From assembly GCF_932526225.1 (NCBI RefSeq), contig NC_064041.1, positions 8,926,313-8,990,312 on the forward strand: a stretch of DNA of 64,000 bases. The letters are read 5' to 3'. The position numbers and the translations under genes were made by a program. Shown here piece by piece: positions 1 through 12,250 of the stretch. Numbering within the stretch: position 1 is the first letter of the stretch; each line of letters begins with the position of its first letter. A model generated the notes under the pieces. The model ran no database searches and had not been told where the DNA came from. It saw only the letters and a list, made by a program, of their open reading frames with translations. The stretch is from Nematostella vectensis. Its lineage: Eukaryota > Cnidaria > Anthozoa > Actiniaria > Edwardsiidae.

Positions 1-77
1 ACCATTAGAATCAGCATCATTTCAACCATTTTTATTGCCATCATTATAATCATCACTCACAAACCAACACAACATAC

Positions 78-1851
78 CTTAAGTTCATCCTTGATGCTGT
101 TAACCTGTGCCCTTAGTAGCTGTACTTCACTCTCTACTGCGCCTTGGCCCGTCTGCTGCTCTTCATACTCCTGTAGCATCTGCTCCTGCTGTTTAGATTT
201 CTCTGCCAACATCCGAATGATCTGCAACATGTTGGTTCAAACAATTATAACCTTTCCACTTTGGTTGCTGTTAGCTAACATTTATATTTGGTAGTTATAA
301 ACCATCAACTGGTTTTAATTTCTACCCTACTATCTAGTAAATCTGATTGATCCTACATTCATTGTTCTACTCCCTAGTTTTTCGTTGATGAAAGGGCTAT
401 TACTCAAAACGTCAGTGAAACAGCTCTGAGGAGTAAAACATACATTTCACCATTGTGTTAATTTGTCTTATTAATCCATATCATACATCCACTAACAGCA
501 GAACTAACCTTTTGATTACTGCTGTTTTTCCTGGCTAGCTCTTTCTCATTGTGCTCGAGCATGTCAATTTGAAGCTTTTGTTTCTTTTCTTTGGCCCGCA
601 GCTCATCATTCTCTTGAATAAGTTCCATAGTCTTGTCTGACATCTTTGCGAGCTGTGCATTGATTGAAACATTCTCGCGTATTGTTCTCTTTGTTGTTTC
701 TGCCATTTGCTTGTTGGAGACTTTACGAAACTCTGCAGCAACTTGGTTTAGTCGCAGGACCATTTCTTTCTTCAACCTTGATAACAAATGTGACGAAACA
801 TATATGGATAATTGAAAATAAATTCAAGGTTTCACAAAAAAAAGAGTATGAAACATTTTTTTTACATATTATCTTCATTTTTACTAATAAAAAGGGGGAG
901 GGGTACATTCCCTATAGCCCAGCCCTTAAAAGTCAGTTTAGTTTGGGATGAGAAGTACTCTCTCTAATCAAGGGGTGCAGTAGTTTAACATGTATCTATC
1001 CCAGGGTGCTTAAAAAAAGATAAATGACAATAGACCTTTTGCAGTTAGAAGTACAATACACCAAAGAGAAAGCTCAAACGGACCTGTTCTGAAGGTCATG
1101 CTGTGAAGTGTTCAATATTTTTTACAAATTGCTGCTGTCTTTTGTGTACTGCTGTTTACTTGCTTTTGGTGGGAGAAATGCGTAAGCCGGTTTGAGGGTC
1201 TCTTTGGTGTAAAACCACAGGCCTCCCAAGTACAAACTTTACAACAAACTATTTCTACCTGTCTTTGTCGACAACAGCTTTTCTCTCCAAGTTATAGATG
1301 ACCTCCTTATGCTCTTTCTGTTGATTCTCGAGTTCTTCTTCCATCTTAGCAAACTTAGCCATTAAATCCTCTTTCTGAACACGGAATTCCTCTAATGAAG
1401 CCAGCTTCCCTCCAAGTACCATGTTCTCAGACGTTAACTGGTCTTTGATCTCCTGCATTTCAGTCCTAAGAGTCGCTAGTTGAACCTCAAATTGATCCTT
1501 TTCGGCATCTTTCGCCTGCTGAAGCCCGATTAGCCGGTCTTGTAAGTCGGCGATTTCATCTGCTCGTTGTTCGAGTTGTTTCTTGAGGAAAGACACGATT
1601 TCTTTTTTATCAGTCGTTTGCTGCTCGTACTGAGACTTGTAATCGTGATTTCCCAGCTCTAACTCGTCGCACTTTTTCTGATATCTTGATAATCGTTCCT
1701 CAAGATCGCGAATTTGGATCAAGAAAAACTCCTTGGATAGTTCGGTCAACATTTCTGTAGATGGCGCCGCAGATGCGGACTTTTTGGCGCTCTTTCGCCC
1801 ACTTTTCTTTCCTTTCTTACCACTCTTCTTTCCTTTCTTTTTCGGAGGCAT
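78..1851 (-). CDS. CFAP157: CFAP157-like coiled-coil cilia protein, 5' three exons (3' part off window)
   Basis: Three minus-strand exons are visible: 1851-1259, 776-509 and 221-78. The junctions are in frame (AG|gt, phase 2 into exon 2; AAG|gttagt; CAG before exon 3), and the last donor (AAG|gtatgt) leads off the window. The protein opens with a Lys/Gly/Ser-rich basic stretch (MPPKKKGKKSGKK) and then becomes an almost continuous coiled coil. Residues such as FFLIQIRDLEERLSRYQKK, TSENMVLGGKLASLEEFR and LNQVAAEFRKVSNKQM match what I remember of CFAP157 (C9orf117), a cilia and basal-body protein needed for axoneme organisation in sperm and multiciliated cells. The start is the first ATG, just before the basic tail typical of the family. 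Another ciliary coiled-coil family is possible but less likely, because the order of segments follows CFAP157 through all three exons. Confidence 0.85.
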
Positions 1852-2178
1852 GATTTATGGCAATTTCAACCCTTTTCTACGCAAATACAAAGCACAAACC
1901 CAACAACACTTTCCGCGTACAATGTTTTGTTCCAAGATGGCGGCAATAGAACCGTCACCATAGCAACAGAAGGAGAATCCCTATCACTAGTCCTCTACCG
2001 CGCTATGCCCAGTCTTCTCTCGGTCAAGTCATTTTCGCGCACGCGCCAATCATTCTATTTCGACAAGAAAATGCTTCCTGCCTCTTTTCTCCTTAATTTG
2101 ACTAGAAATTTGGATCAAACCCAGTGAAATTCCATCGCATAACCTTTCGTCGTCATCCCACTAGGGTCAGAGGTTCAC
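1852..2178. promoter_or_regulatory. Shared divergent promoter region of CFAP157 and KLHL20
   Basis: 327 bp separate the two start codons, which point away from each other. It must hold both 5' leaders and probably both core promoters. It contains a CAAGATGGCGG motif at about 1935, resembling a YY1-type site. I see no clear TATA box. The call rests mainly on geometry. Confidence 0.5.
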
Positions 2179-5100
2179 ATGGAGTCGGGCTCGGCAGCAT
2201 TTGAGCTGGGATACTTTTCAGGAAGTCCGCACTGTGGAAATTCTGCCAAGACAACAAATACCGTCACCAAAACCGTCATGAAACACATCTCAGATCGACA
2301 TCCAAAACAGACGCTTGACTCGCTCGAAGCCCTTCGGCAGTGTGAGGAACTCTGTGATGTGGTGATAAAGGTCGGATCCAGCACCATTCACGCACATAGG
2401 GTTGTTTTAGCCGCATGTAGTCCGTATTTTCGGGCCATGTTTACGCGAGAAATGGCGGAGAGTCGCCAAGCTGAGATAACTATTCGTGATGTTGACGAAA
2501 GCGCCATGAATTTACTAATAACATTTGCATACACGGCCTCCATCACGATAGAGGAGACGAACGTTCAGACGCTATTGCCGGCTGCTTGTTTGCTTCAACT
2601 TACGGAGATTCAAGAAATATGTTGCGAATTTTTAAAACGTCAACTCGATCCATCAAATTGTTTGGGCATTCGTGCTTTTGCGGATACTCACTCGTGCCGG
2701 GACTTGCTTAGGGTGGCTGATTTATTTACGCAACATAATTTTCAAGAGGTAATGGAAAGCGAAGAGTTTCTACTCTTACCATTCGCACAACTTGTTGATA
2801 TTTTGTCCAGTGATGAATTAAATGTGCGCTCTGAAGAACAAGTTTTTTATGCAGTGATGAACTGGATGAAATATAATGTCACTGAACGAAGGGCATATCT
2901 ATCACATATTCTACAACATGTGAGACTGCCACTTTTAGGCCCAAAATTTTTAGTTGGTGTCGTTGGGACTGATGGTCTAATAAAAAGTGACGAAACATGC
3001 CGAGACCTTGTCGATGAAGCTAAAAATTACCTACTGTTACCAGAGCAACGACTTTTAATGCAGGGACCCAGAACAAGACCAAGAAAGCCTACAAAGTGCA
3101 CAGAGGTTATTTTCGCGGTAGGAGGGTGGTGTAGTGGTGATGCGATCAGTAGTGTCGAAAGATATGACCCTCAGACGTCCGAGTGGAAGATGGTTGCCAC
3201 CATGATGAAACGTCGTTGTGGTGTTGGTGTCACGGTATTAGACAATCTGTTGTATGCTGTCGGGGGGCATGATGGCAGTAGCTACCTGAATAGTGTTGAG
3301 CGTTATGACCCCAAGACAAACCAATGGAGTAGTGAAGTGGCACCAACAAGCACTTGTAGAACAAGCGTAGGGGTTGCTGTGCTTGATGGGTAAGTAACTG
3401 TACCTGCCAGAGTGTCCAGCACTCCCAGGCTTATCAGAAATATTTTAATTTGACTTTAAAATCCTGAATTCTGATGCAACTATGATTGTGAGAAGGAAAT
3501 CTTGATTAAGTAGTGTAAGGGTATAAGTACATTAACAAGTGGAAACAGTGGTTGTATTTTCTCGACACATGGGAGGGACAGTCTTGTAATATCTTGTATT
3601 CAAAAGTCACTCTTTTTAAGTTGCTCTGAATCAAAGGGGGCATCTTTTCAGGGTGGTAAGGGTTTTTTGTGAGACAAGATTTGGCCATTTTTCACTGTCA
3701 GGAACAAGAAATTGTCCATTTCGACGTCCGTGAAACGTGATTTAACGCTCCTCGTGAGACATGATTTAGATGTTTCAAGTCTCCATGAATCGAGATTTAG
3801 CTCATGTTTTAGTGTGTTTAATGGAGAATCATGTGACCTTTCCAAAATAGATAGATATGTATTGTCATATGCAGTAAATACAAATATTTTTTAATTTTGG
3901 ACACAGTACTACTGTTTTGGCGATTTTTGGATGTGATACTACGGTAATTGCGAGTTTTGGACGCGATATTGTGGTTTTTGAAAATGTGAAATGTGAAAAG
4001 GCCATTTTTTGGTCCGTGAAACGTGAAAACGTCATTTTTTGGGTTTAGAAACGTGATCCATACCCCCCTTTACCACCCTGATCTTTATGTCTTTTTGAAA
4101 ATAAAACAGTATTGCTTTACTGACTATTAATGGTGTTAGTTAATAGTATGGTAGAAATAGTATGTTTGTCTATATAGTTTGTTACCAATTACACAATACT
4201 GGAAACCTTATTGGAATTAGTTTTTTCTTTGTATTTTTTTATCGTAATAAGAATCCACTTTAAAAAAAAATGCATATACAAATGGGAATGCAAATGATTG
4301 TGATTATGATGCCATTGTACTATTGAGTTGACATGATAAGATAATCCAGATTGATACCACAGAGCACAGAGAGCTGATAAAACTGTTGCTGCACATGTTA
4401 TTATATTATTATATTATATTATATTATATTATATTATATTATATTATATTATATTATATTATATTATATTATATTATATTATATTATATTATATTATATT
4501 ATATTATATTATATTATATTATATTATATTATATTATATTATATTATATTATATTATATTATATTATATTATATTATATTATATTATATTATATTATATT
4601 ATATTATATTATATTATATTATATTATATTATATTATATTATATTATATTATATTATATTATATTATATTATATTATATTATATTATATTATATTATATT
4701 ATATTATATTATATTATATTATATTATATTATATTATTGAAAAGCTTAATGAAGGCGGAGTAACATAGTGTAACCCTAATCAGTTTTAGGTTGACTAAAA
4801 TTGCTTACTTTTAGACAGGATCTAATATCTGCTTGAAATCATTTCATCATCATCTAGATCTGATAATTTATTATGTCTATGTGAATATCTGAATTCCTTT
4901 ATGAGCTGTTGTATACACCTATCCCAAATAAGGTTGCAATCAGAGAATCCTCATTGTAACTCGCAGTGTTTCATGGGTATCAAATAGATAGATAAATGTT
5001 TCTTTGACCACCTGCATGGCTTTCAAATACCATAATTTGGCCATTTATACACTGGGCATGAAGCATTGCAGGTTATGGACTCTTGTTTTTTTTAGTATAC

Positions 5101-6112
5101 AACCTTATTTTAAATAGGTGTATGTGCTTGCTTAACACTTGCAGTATATTATGCCATATCTTGGCTTAATGTATGAAATAGGGGAGATGAGCCTTGATTA
5201 AAAAGCCATAGGTTCATCTTTTAGCAAATTCAATTGTTACAAATACTAGTGATTACTAGCAGATGGTAATGGATTTTTTCTTTCTCTAAGTCTGATAGAG
5301 GGACATTATGTCAGCTGACAGACCCAGTATGTCAAGTTTATGTTGACTTGTTTTTTAACTATTTTCTCTTTCTAGGTTTATGTATGCTGTCGGGGGCCAA
5401 GATGGTGTCTCATGTCTAAACATTGTTGAGAAATATGACCCATCTGAGAATCGCTGGGCACGGGTTGCACCTATGAGCACCCGACGTCTCGGAGTGGGCG
5501 TGGCTGTTGTTGACAGCTTCCTTTATGCCATAGGAGGGTCAGATGGTACATCTCCATTAAACACTGTTGAACGGTATGACCCAAGCTGCAACAAATGGGT
5601 TTCTGTGGCATCAATGGGAACACGAAGGAAGCATCTAGGAGCAGCAGTTTTTCAAGATAAGCTTTATGTTGGTATGTTATGTTGGCATGTGATGTTGGTA
5701 TGGAGTTTTGGTTTGAGGTCTGAGTTTTTATCCTATGGCTTAGGGCTTTTACTAGCAGTTTTCCCAAACTTTCCTTGACTTTTTGATTACTGAACTATTA
5801 ATTTTTACATTCTCAGTTGGTGGTCGAGATGATGCGACAGAGCTGAGCAGTGCCGAACGCTATGACCCCAAAACCAATCAGTGGTCACCAGTAGTAGCCA
5901 TGAACTCTCGCCGCAGTGGTGTAGGACTTGCTGTTGTAAATGGCCAGCTACTTGCTGTTGGGGGTTTTGATGGAACAACCTACTTAAAAACAATTGAGGT
6001 GTTTGACACCCTGACTAATCAATGGAAGATGTCAGGGGGTATGAACTATCGGAGACTGGGAGGTGGTGTAGGTGTTGTAAGGTTACCATTGAGTGATACT
6101 ATAGGCTGCTAG
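2179..6112 (+). CDS. KLHL20: KLHL20, BTB-BACK-Kelch substrate adaptor of cullin-3 ligase
   Basis: Three exons, 2179-3389, 5376-5671 and 5817-6112, give 1803 nt, a 600-residue protein close to the vertebrate length. Junctions are GG|gtaagt to tctag|G, and TTG|gtatgt to ctcag|TT, all in frame. The BTB domain spans roughly residues 48-155 ([25 protein letters not shown]). BACK follows at about 160-262 ([17 protein letters not shown]), then six kelch blades with the YAVGG signature, the last being [13 protein letters not shown]. Identity to KLHL20 is very high by eye, including [12 protein letters not shown] and [12 protein letters not shown]. Known family role: bridges substrates such as DAPK1 to CUL3 for ubiquitylation and acts in Golgi trafficking. 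The first intron carries a MITE and a large pentanucleotide repeat. The C-terminus after GGGVGVV is short and divergent, as is usual for this protein. A poly(A) signal AATAAA lies at about 6140. Confidence 0.95.
3649..4080. mobile_element. MITE (hAT-like) in KLHL20 intron 1
   Basis: Inverted ends CAGGGTGGTAAGGG (left) and its near complement ending TACCACCCTG (right) bound 432 bp with no open gene. The flanks read ATCTTTT on the left and ATCTTTA on the right, a plausible imperfect target duplication. The inside is a degenerate direct repeat built from phrases like gtgaaacgtgattt. Similar phrases recur at about 60534-60785. Confidence 0.65.
4399..4736. repeat. Pentanucleotide microsatellite (ATATT)n
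   Basis: About 67 almost perfect copies of a 5-bp unit, 338 bp, inside KLHL20 intron 1. It is pure A/T and nearly without interruptions. The apparent open frame through it is only the repeat. Confidence 0.98.
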
Positions 6113-7303
6113 GTAAATGGATTCTAATTGAAATACTTTAATAAAGGTACTCAATATTTCAAGTGTATATAAGTATTTCAATAATCAACTCTCAGGCTAT
6201 GGAATCAGCCCTCATGATATGGATGGTGTAAAAGTTGATAAAGTTGATTACAAGAGGGGACTAGGCCCTGCCTAGGCTAGGCATCAACTCCTATACAAGG
6301 CAAAATCAATTTGAGGTCTACCAGAATCTGTGTTGTATGAATAATTCATTATCTGTTCTTCCATTAGAGGCTGTCCATTTGATAGCTGAAGGGAAGGTAA
6401 TGAAAATAGAGGAAATAAAAAACACACCAAAATATTAAGGATAATATCTCACAAGCATGCCATGGCTAAAAGGCTTAACAGACTTCCAGAGAATAAATAT
6501 TAAGCAACATCAACTGGCCACGACAACAAATAATGAGGAGATGAAAAATCTGTTACCTGACAAATATCAAATGGTCTGTGCCTTACTTGCATTATAGCAA
6601 ATGACCAAAATGGTTACAACACAATTTAAACTACAACAATAAGTGTAAACGCTTTGCTCACATGGGACCTTATTATGAGATCTTTTGTTGTGGTTTATGA
6701 CTGTGAATTTAATGAAAATATTAGTTTTATATGTCTAATTGTAATAAAATTACAAATAAAGTATATCAATTTAAAAATAATGTTTAATCTCGTAAAGCGA
6801 AGTTATTCCTGTGTAGGCACTGACCCCCAAAAATCCTCTCATTTTTTCAAGATTCAGTTGCAACAGATAGGCTGGTCTATTTATCCCTTTCAGCCCTTTT
6901 AGATCCACCATCAAATGGTACGATCATACCTGCCAAGCCCAAAAAAACCTCAAGTCTTGAGAATTGTTTTGGGTGTGGGGTGAGTATACCTTTGAATAAA
7001 GCAGCCCCAACCAACAACCTCTCCCCAATAATACATGCAAATCACCAGTTATAAGGCTCCAAAAATACAAATTGATTAAAAAACTAATCTGCAAAAATGT
7101 ACAAGAATTTATAAACAAATCTATAAGATTGGTAAGAGACAAAAATCAGAGAAAAGAAATAATTTGCTCTGTTTTGTTTATCTTGAAAATAAAACAGGAG
7201 TCCCGTTCTATGGTCAGCGGTCGATCACTAAGGCGAGCGTTTGTAAACACATTTCGGTCTGTAGACCGAAATTCGAGTATTCGAGTATTTCACACACGTA
7301 GAT
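6113..7303. other. KLHL20 3' UTR and spacer before ANKRD45
   Basis: No coding exon is recognisable. An AATAAA at about 6140 and another at about 6757 could end KLHL20 transcripts. The rest is AT-rich. Just upstream of ANKRD45, near 7253-7277, there is a short imperfect palindrome (CGGTCTGTAGACCG). Confidence 0.6.
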
Positions 7304-10084
7304 ATGGGAAAAAGTCTGTTTGATTTTGCCACAGAAGGGGATATAGATAGCATAAGGCAACTTTTCGAGGATCCGGAGAGTCCCTATGTCACAGATGCCA
7401 GCACCGAGCTTAATAAGAGAAATCCGGATGGCAAGTCCGCCATAGACCTTGCCGCCATGTTGGGAAGAAACGAAGTCGTTCGAGAACTTTTAGAGCGCGG
7501 TGCTGAAGTCAACAGCAAAACTAAGAAAGGTGGTTAACGGGTTTTTTATTTGATAATTAGATTTGAACTCCGATTGACGGTATCACCTGATTGCGATAAA
7601 ATTGTTGAATAAATAGGAATTGTGAGGGGGGCTGCAAGTTGTTCTGTTCATGTGCTGGGGGTACAGGCATTTCACTTCTTGGTTAAAGAAACTCCTGATA
7701 AGCTGCCCAAACAAAATATATTTATAGTTAGGAATATATTCAATAGCTATATTCTATAGCTAGCGAATGTGTTGCTATTTATAGGTTTGTGTATGTAGGT
7801 CGTGACAGTGTTTTTGAGTTCTAGTCGATGGTAGTTTTTAACTCGTGAATGCTTGCAAAGCATTGTGTGTTAGTCAATGTGTTGCTATATCTATATTAAA
7901 ATTTACATAGGTCGGGACAGTGTTTTGAGTTCTAATTGATCCTGGCCCTACCAATCAATAATTCTGATAATCAATAATAATCGATAAAATTCAATATCAA
8001 TCAATTGATTAATATCGGAAATCAATAGAAATTGATAACGTGAAACTGTATGAGTATCAATTATTATAAAAAAATGTTGAAATTATCGATTATATTGATA
8101 AATATCAATGATTTCTTCCATTCCGTTGAAATGTATCACCCTTAATGGGCATGATCGATTGTTTGACTGTGTTTCTTTAAATGAAATCAGATAGACAAGG
8201 AAATATTAACAAAGTGCGTCTTCATATCGCTTCAAAAGGCCTATTTGCAAATCACACTAGATAATAATCGATAATAATGTAAGGAATCGATAATACCCAA
8301 TATTAATAGATAATAACTAATATGATTGAGAACTCTTGGGCTGTGAGTATCGATTTTTATTGACTTCTAATATCCATCTATATTAATCAACTGATTAATA
8401 CTGATTAATTCGATTAGTTTCTGTTGACCAATTTTTATCAATTGGTAGGGCCAGGTATTGATAGTTTTATGTGTATAGCTAGTGACAGTGTTGTTTGTGC
8501 CCAGGTTACACTTGCTTGCATATTGCTGCATGTTGGGGTCAAGTTGGCTGTTTGAAGGCTCTTGTTGCAAGTGGTGCTGACTTGCAAATCCGAAATGCTC
8601 ATGGGGAGCGTGCAAGGGAAGCTGCCACCCGGTATAATAAAGTGGATTGCATAGAGTACCTTGATAAAGCCGGTAAGTTGGGTCTGTATACAATTCACAT
8701 TTGTGTGAGCATAAACACAAGGCTCAGACTTTTTTCAGGTACTGTATTTGGAGAGAGGGAGGAGGGGGTGGGGGGGTGCACCAAGCTGTTGTCTTGTTTC
8801 CTGTGCAGGTTTCATGATAATGTATCTAATTTATGTTTACCCTTATGGTCTTGTTTTGAATCTCATCTTTTAGGATGTTTTTCTTTATTGTTGTTTTATT
8901 TGTTTTTAAATTTGATCTCATTTTTAGGAATTTGGGTGACTGACCTGTCATTGCATATCAAAATATTTTTAACTCTGTGTATTTGTTACAGAGGCTCAGT
9001 TTGAACTCAAAGCTTTGATAACATCAACAAAGGAGACGATAGCAGACCCTGATAAGCACATGGGGCGCTTTACTAAAGATGACAGGGTGAGTAGCCATTA
9101 AAAAGACATATTTTCAACCAATATTAGAAAAAAATTATGGGAAGAAATCTCATAACTTACCCCCTGAAATTAAAAATTTTTGCTTTATTTTTGCATTGAT
9201 CTTCCCCAAATCATCCGATGGAGATAGATGCTTTCTTTCACTAACTACTTTGCTAGGATGACAAAATGGTGGATGACAGATGCTCTCTTATAAGGTGTCA
9301 AACATTCCTTCCCAGAATGAATTGTTGTAATTCTCCAAGAAAAGATTGCGAATTAATATTCTGTGATATTTTTAAGACCTTTCAAAACTCTCTTTACAAG
9401 TGTTGTTGTATAGAGATTCTAGCTGCCTAAGAGATTGGCAAATATTAAATTGCCAGTGTAAAAGAGCCATAAAACAATAAATTATTTAAAGTTGCCCTCT
9501 TGAAAATTTATCAACAACACTGCTTGTTGTGCACAGCAAAGTACCTGTTGATAATTTTTTTTGGCTTTTGAGTTAGAGTATTAAATGTTCACACCACCCT
9601 CATATCCCTTTAAACAAGAGAGGTTTGTCTGCCACAATACCAAAAAGAGATATAGATTTAGACTGGCTAAACTGAGTTGCATGTTGTGTGCAACGTGCAT
9701 ACAACAAATGTTTCCTTTGTAGCCACAATGAATGCTTTTAAACTTGAAATCTTGTATATGTCCGTCGCATTGGACATTATTTTAAAAGTTTAAAAGTTTG
9801 TTTTGTACTGTTAATGTTTGGGGGTTGCTAACATTTGATAGACATGTCCTTGGTTTAGCTAGGCCTAGTACAAATGCCTCTAACTTTCTGCCTTCCTTGT
9901 TTTTCAGGTGAGTGGAAATCGTTACTGTGATGAGAAATCTGAATGGCTAGAAAACAACGCTGACACTGCATCCCTAGAAGAGATTGTCAAGCAGAAAGAA
10001 GACTTGGCAGGGGTGTTGCAGCCAATTCTGAGTAAACTAGAAGACATTGAAAATGGCAATAATTCCAAGGATGCAAAGAAATAA
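7304..10084 (+). CDS. ANKRD45: ANKRD45 ankyrin-repeat protein
   Basis: Four exons, 7304-7529, 8505-8672, 8992-9086 and 9908-10084, sum to 666 nt (221 residues) with all phases matching. The N-terminus is LFDFATEGDIDSIRQLFEDP, followed by ankyrin repeats. These include AIDLAAMLGRNEVVRELLERG and, across the first intron, GYTCLHIAACWGQVGCLKAL. Next come the family hallmark ERAREAATRYNKVDCIEYLD, the segment SEWLENNAD and an acidic tail. This order matches vertebrate ANKRD45, a small ankyrin protein linked to cilia and cell division; its biochemical role is poorly known. It lies directly downstream of KLHL20 on the same strand. A generic ankyrin protein is unlikely because the post-repeat segment also matches. 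Confidence 0.88.
7941..8455. mobile_element. MITE in ANKRD45 intron 1
   Basis: The ends CCTGGCCCTACCAAT and ATTGGTAGGGCCAGG are perfect 15-bp inverted repeats around 515 bp of very AT-rich DNA. The inside is full of atcaataa and atcgat motifs. No coding capacity. Flanks (ttgat both sides) hint at a target duplication but do not align exactly. Confidence 0.75.
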
Positions 10085-12250
10085 AGATAAGGAAAGCTAT
10101 ACCCTGAGCTAAGTAGGTAATAATAAATAGTATGTCAGCTTTAAGTCTACATCATTCTCAGCGGTGGCCGAGCAGTCCAGAAAGCAAAGGCCCTAATAAG
10201 TTGTATTTAAAATGCATCTGCTTGCCCCCTTGCTGGGATTCACATGCAAAAAAGTCATCCACTCAAAATGATGGGGCTAGCCTGCCCCTCCCCATTTGCT
10301 GCCCCTGTTTCTCTGATTCTGTCAGGCAGGTTAGCTTGGAATGGAAACGTGGTTTCTATGGCAAAGGAAATTTGAATTATGTTGAATTGATGTACAGTAA
10401 TTTGATAGAGTAGATGCCCCAAAAATCAAAGATTAAAACAACAAGGAAAAGAATGAGATATCCAATGGGAAAAATAGAGTTCTCTATTGTTATGGATATT
10501 ATGGAACTTATTGTTATATTCATGTATTCATTAAACACCATTGCCCTTGGCATTCTACTACTATACCCAAATATAAGTTATGCATGTTTTTTTACATTTG
10601 AGGATGTTACTAGATAATGTAATGATGCCAACTGTGTACTTGTTGTCATGTCAAAAAAATCAATTAAGGTCTCTTTATGCAATAAAACAGTGCGATGAGA
10701 GACCTAAAACTAAACATTGCCGGTTTTAAGCCTTTGCAGTGTTATTTTGATGACTTTTTTAGGGCCTGATAGGGTAACCTTTATAAAAGAATTCGAATTA
10801 TACTCATATAATTATTTGTACAATTTCAGACACTTATGCTCACACTTCTGGGTAAAAAATATAAAAGAATATTTACTTTTGGTTACCTTTTTTCCTTTTA
10901 CTTATTTCATTGTTAGTTTTTGTTGATTATACAGTCTTTTTTTAATATCTGTACGGAAAAAAAGCCTTTTTCATAAACTCCCACACAATCCTCCATGTGT
11001 TTGATTTGCGCCGACACGACACGCCTTAGATTATTATTAAATATTAAACAGTTTCTCGGTCATATTCTCCTATTCAAAACTCATTCTGTATTCCCCAAAT
11101 AATCTCGTTTGGTGTACTGTCATAAATCTCGGAATTAAACTCATTCTGACAGGTTTAAAGGTGGGCGAGTTTTCGCCCTCTTTATTGCCTTTGTTCGTAT
11201 AATTTCTCAACCCATTTGAACTGATTCGTTTGAACTGACAGCTTGGGAATATTGTAAGCGTTAATGGTATCTCTATAATGATCTTATAATTGACACTACG
11301 ACGCTCTATTTTCACCCTTTTTGTCAATTTACTCAAACTTAATAGAACAATGTTCACGCTTGTTTTGATCTGCAATTAAACCATTCTCGAAAACCTAGGG
11401 GTATTTTCCTCTAACGTTGACAGGAAAATACCAGTTGTGATTTCGAAAATTTATATTAAACAAGCATTTGCATTTTTTATTTTATTTTATTCGCATATAT
11501 CCGCCTGAAAATAAAACGTTTTTTTAGTTTTTCTAATCTTTAATCCCCGTTTACTAACGAAAGGTTACACATTCGACAGTATTAGATATGGTTGGTAAAG
11601 CTCTTCAGGAGTCCTGAATCCTAAACTGTAAGATTATCTTAAACTGCTTTATTCAATCTCTCTTAATTTCGGGCCAATTTTCCTAGAGGATAATTTTATT
11701 AAAAGGAAATAATTGCACATACTAGTGAAATTGTAATTTCAGTTTTTGTTGTAATCATATTCCTAGTCTTTTGCATAGTTGCGATAACCTGCTGAGTTTT
11801 GTCTTATTTCTAATGAAAGTATATTGTTTGCCATGACTCACTGTTTTTAGCGTTAACAAACATCCCTTACATAGTTGCATTAGAAAAGGCGTGCCTTCCC
11901 TTGACTGAAAACTCCACCCTCAAACACCCGGAGTAAACATCACAATCTTAGTTTACAGCAGCTTTTTCTATTTTTAAGAAGTTCTGAAAACTTTTGTTCT
12001 GATTTAACTAGCAAATTTTAGTCCTCGATTTAAAGCCCAAGCTTTGTTGTCAATACAAAATAATACCCCAAACAGAACTTCATAACTTGCTTAGCGGCCC
12101 TCTTTGTTTCTGGAGCTAAAAGTTACCAATCCCCCCATAGTTTTTCATAAACAAATACTTTTATCTCGGGTTGTATATGCTAGTTAACTCATGCAGATCC
12201 ATTCAATGTCTACAGAGTTAGTCTTGTATGGCATGAATGTGGCATTTAAG
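10085..12250. other. Gene-poor spacer between ANKRD45 and endophilin
   Basis: ANKRD45 3' UTR with an overlapping AATAAATAATAAATA stretch near 10122, then AT-rich DNA with short open frames that have no codon structure or recognisable product. It must also hold the 3' UTR of the endophilin gene, which reads leftward and ends at 12251. Confidence 0.6.
10159..10253 (+). repeat. Possible tRNA-derived SINE fragment or tRNA pseudogene
   Basis: GCGGTGGCCGAGCAGTCC looks like the 5' end and A box of a Leu/Ser-type tRNA. About 55 bp later GGGATTCACATGC loosely resembles a B box. The cloverleaf does not close, so it is not a working tRNA. Weak evidence. Confidence 0.3.

Noticed and set aside
4386..4763. 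125-codon open frame of repeated Ile-Leu-Tyr
   Set aside because: It is only the (ATATT)n microsatellite; 5-bp units happen to avoid stops in this frame.
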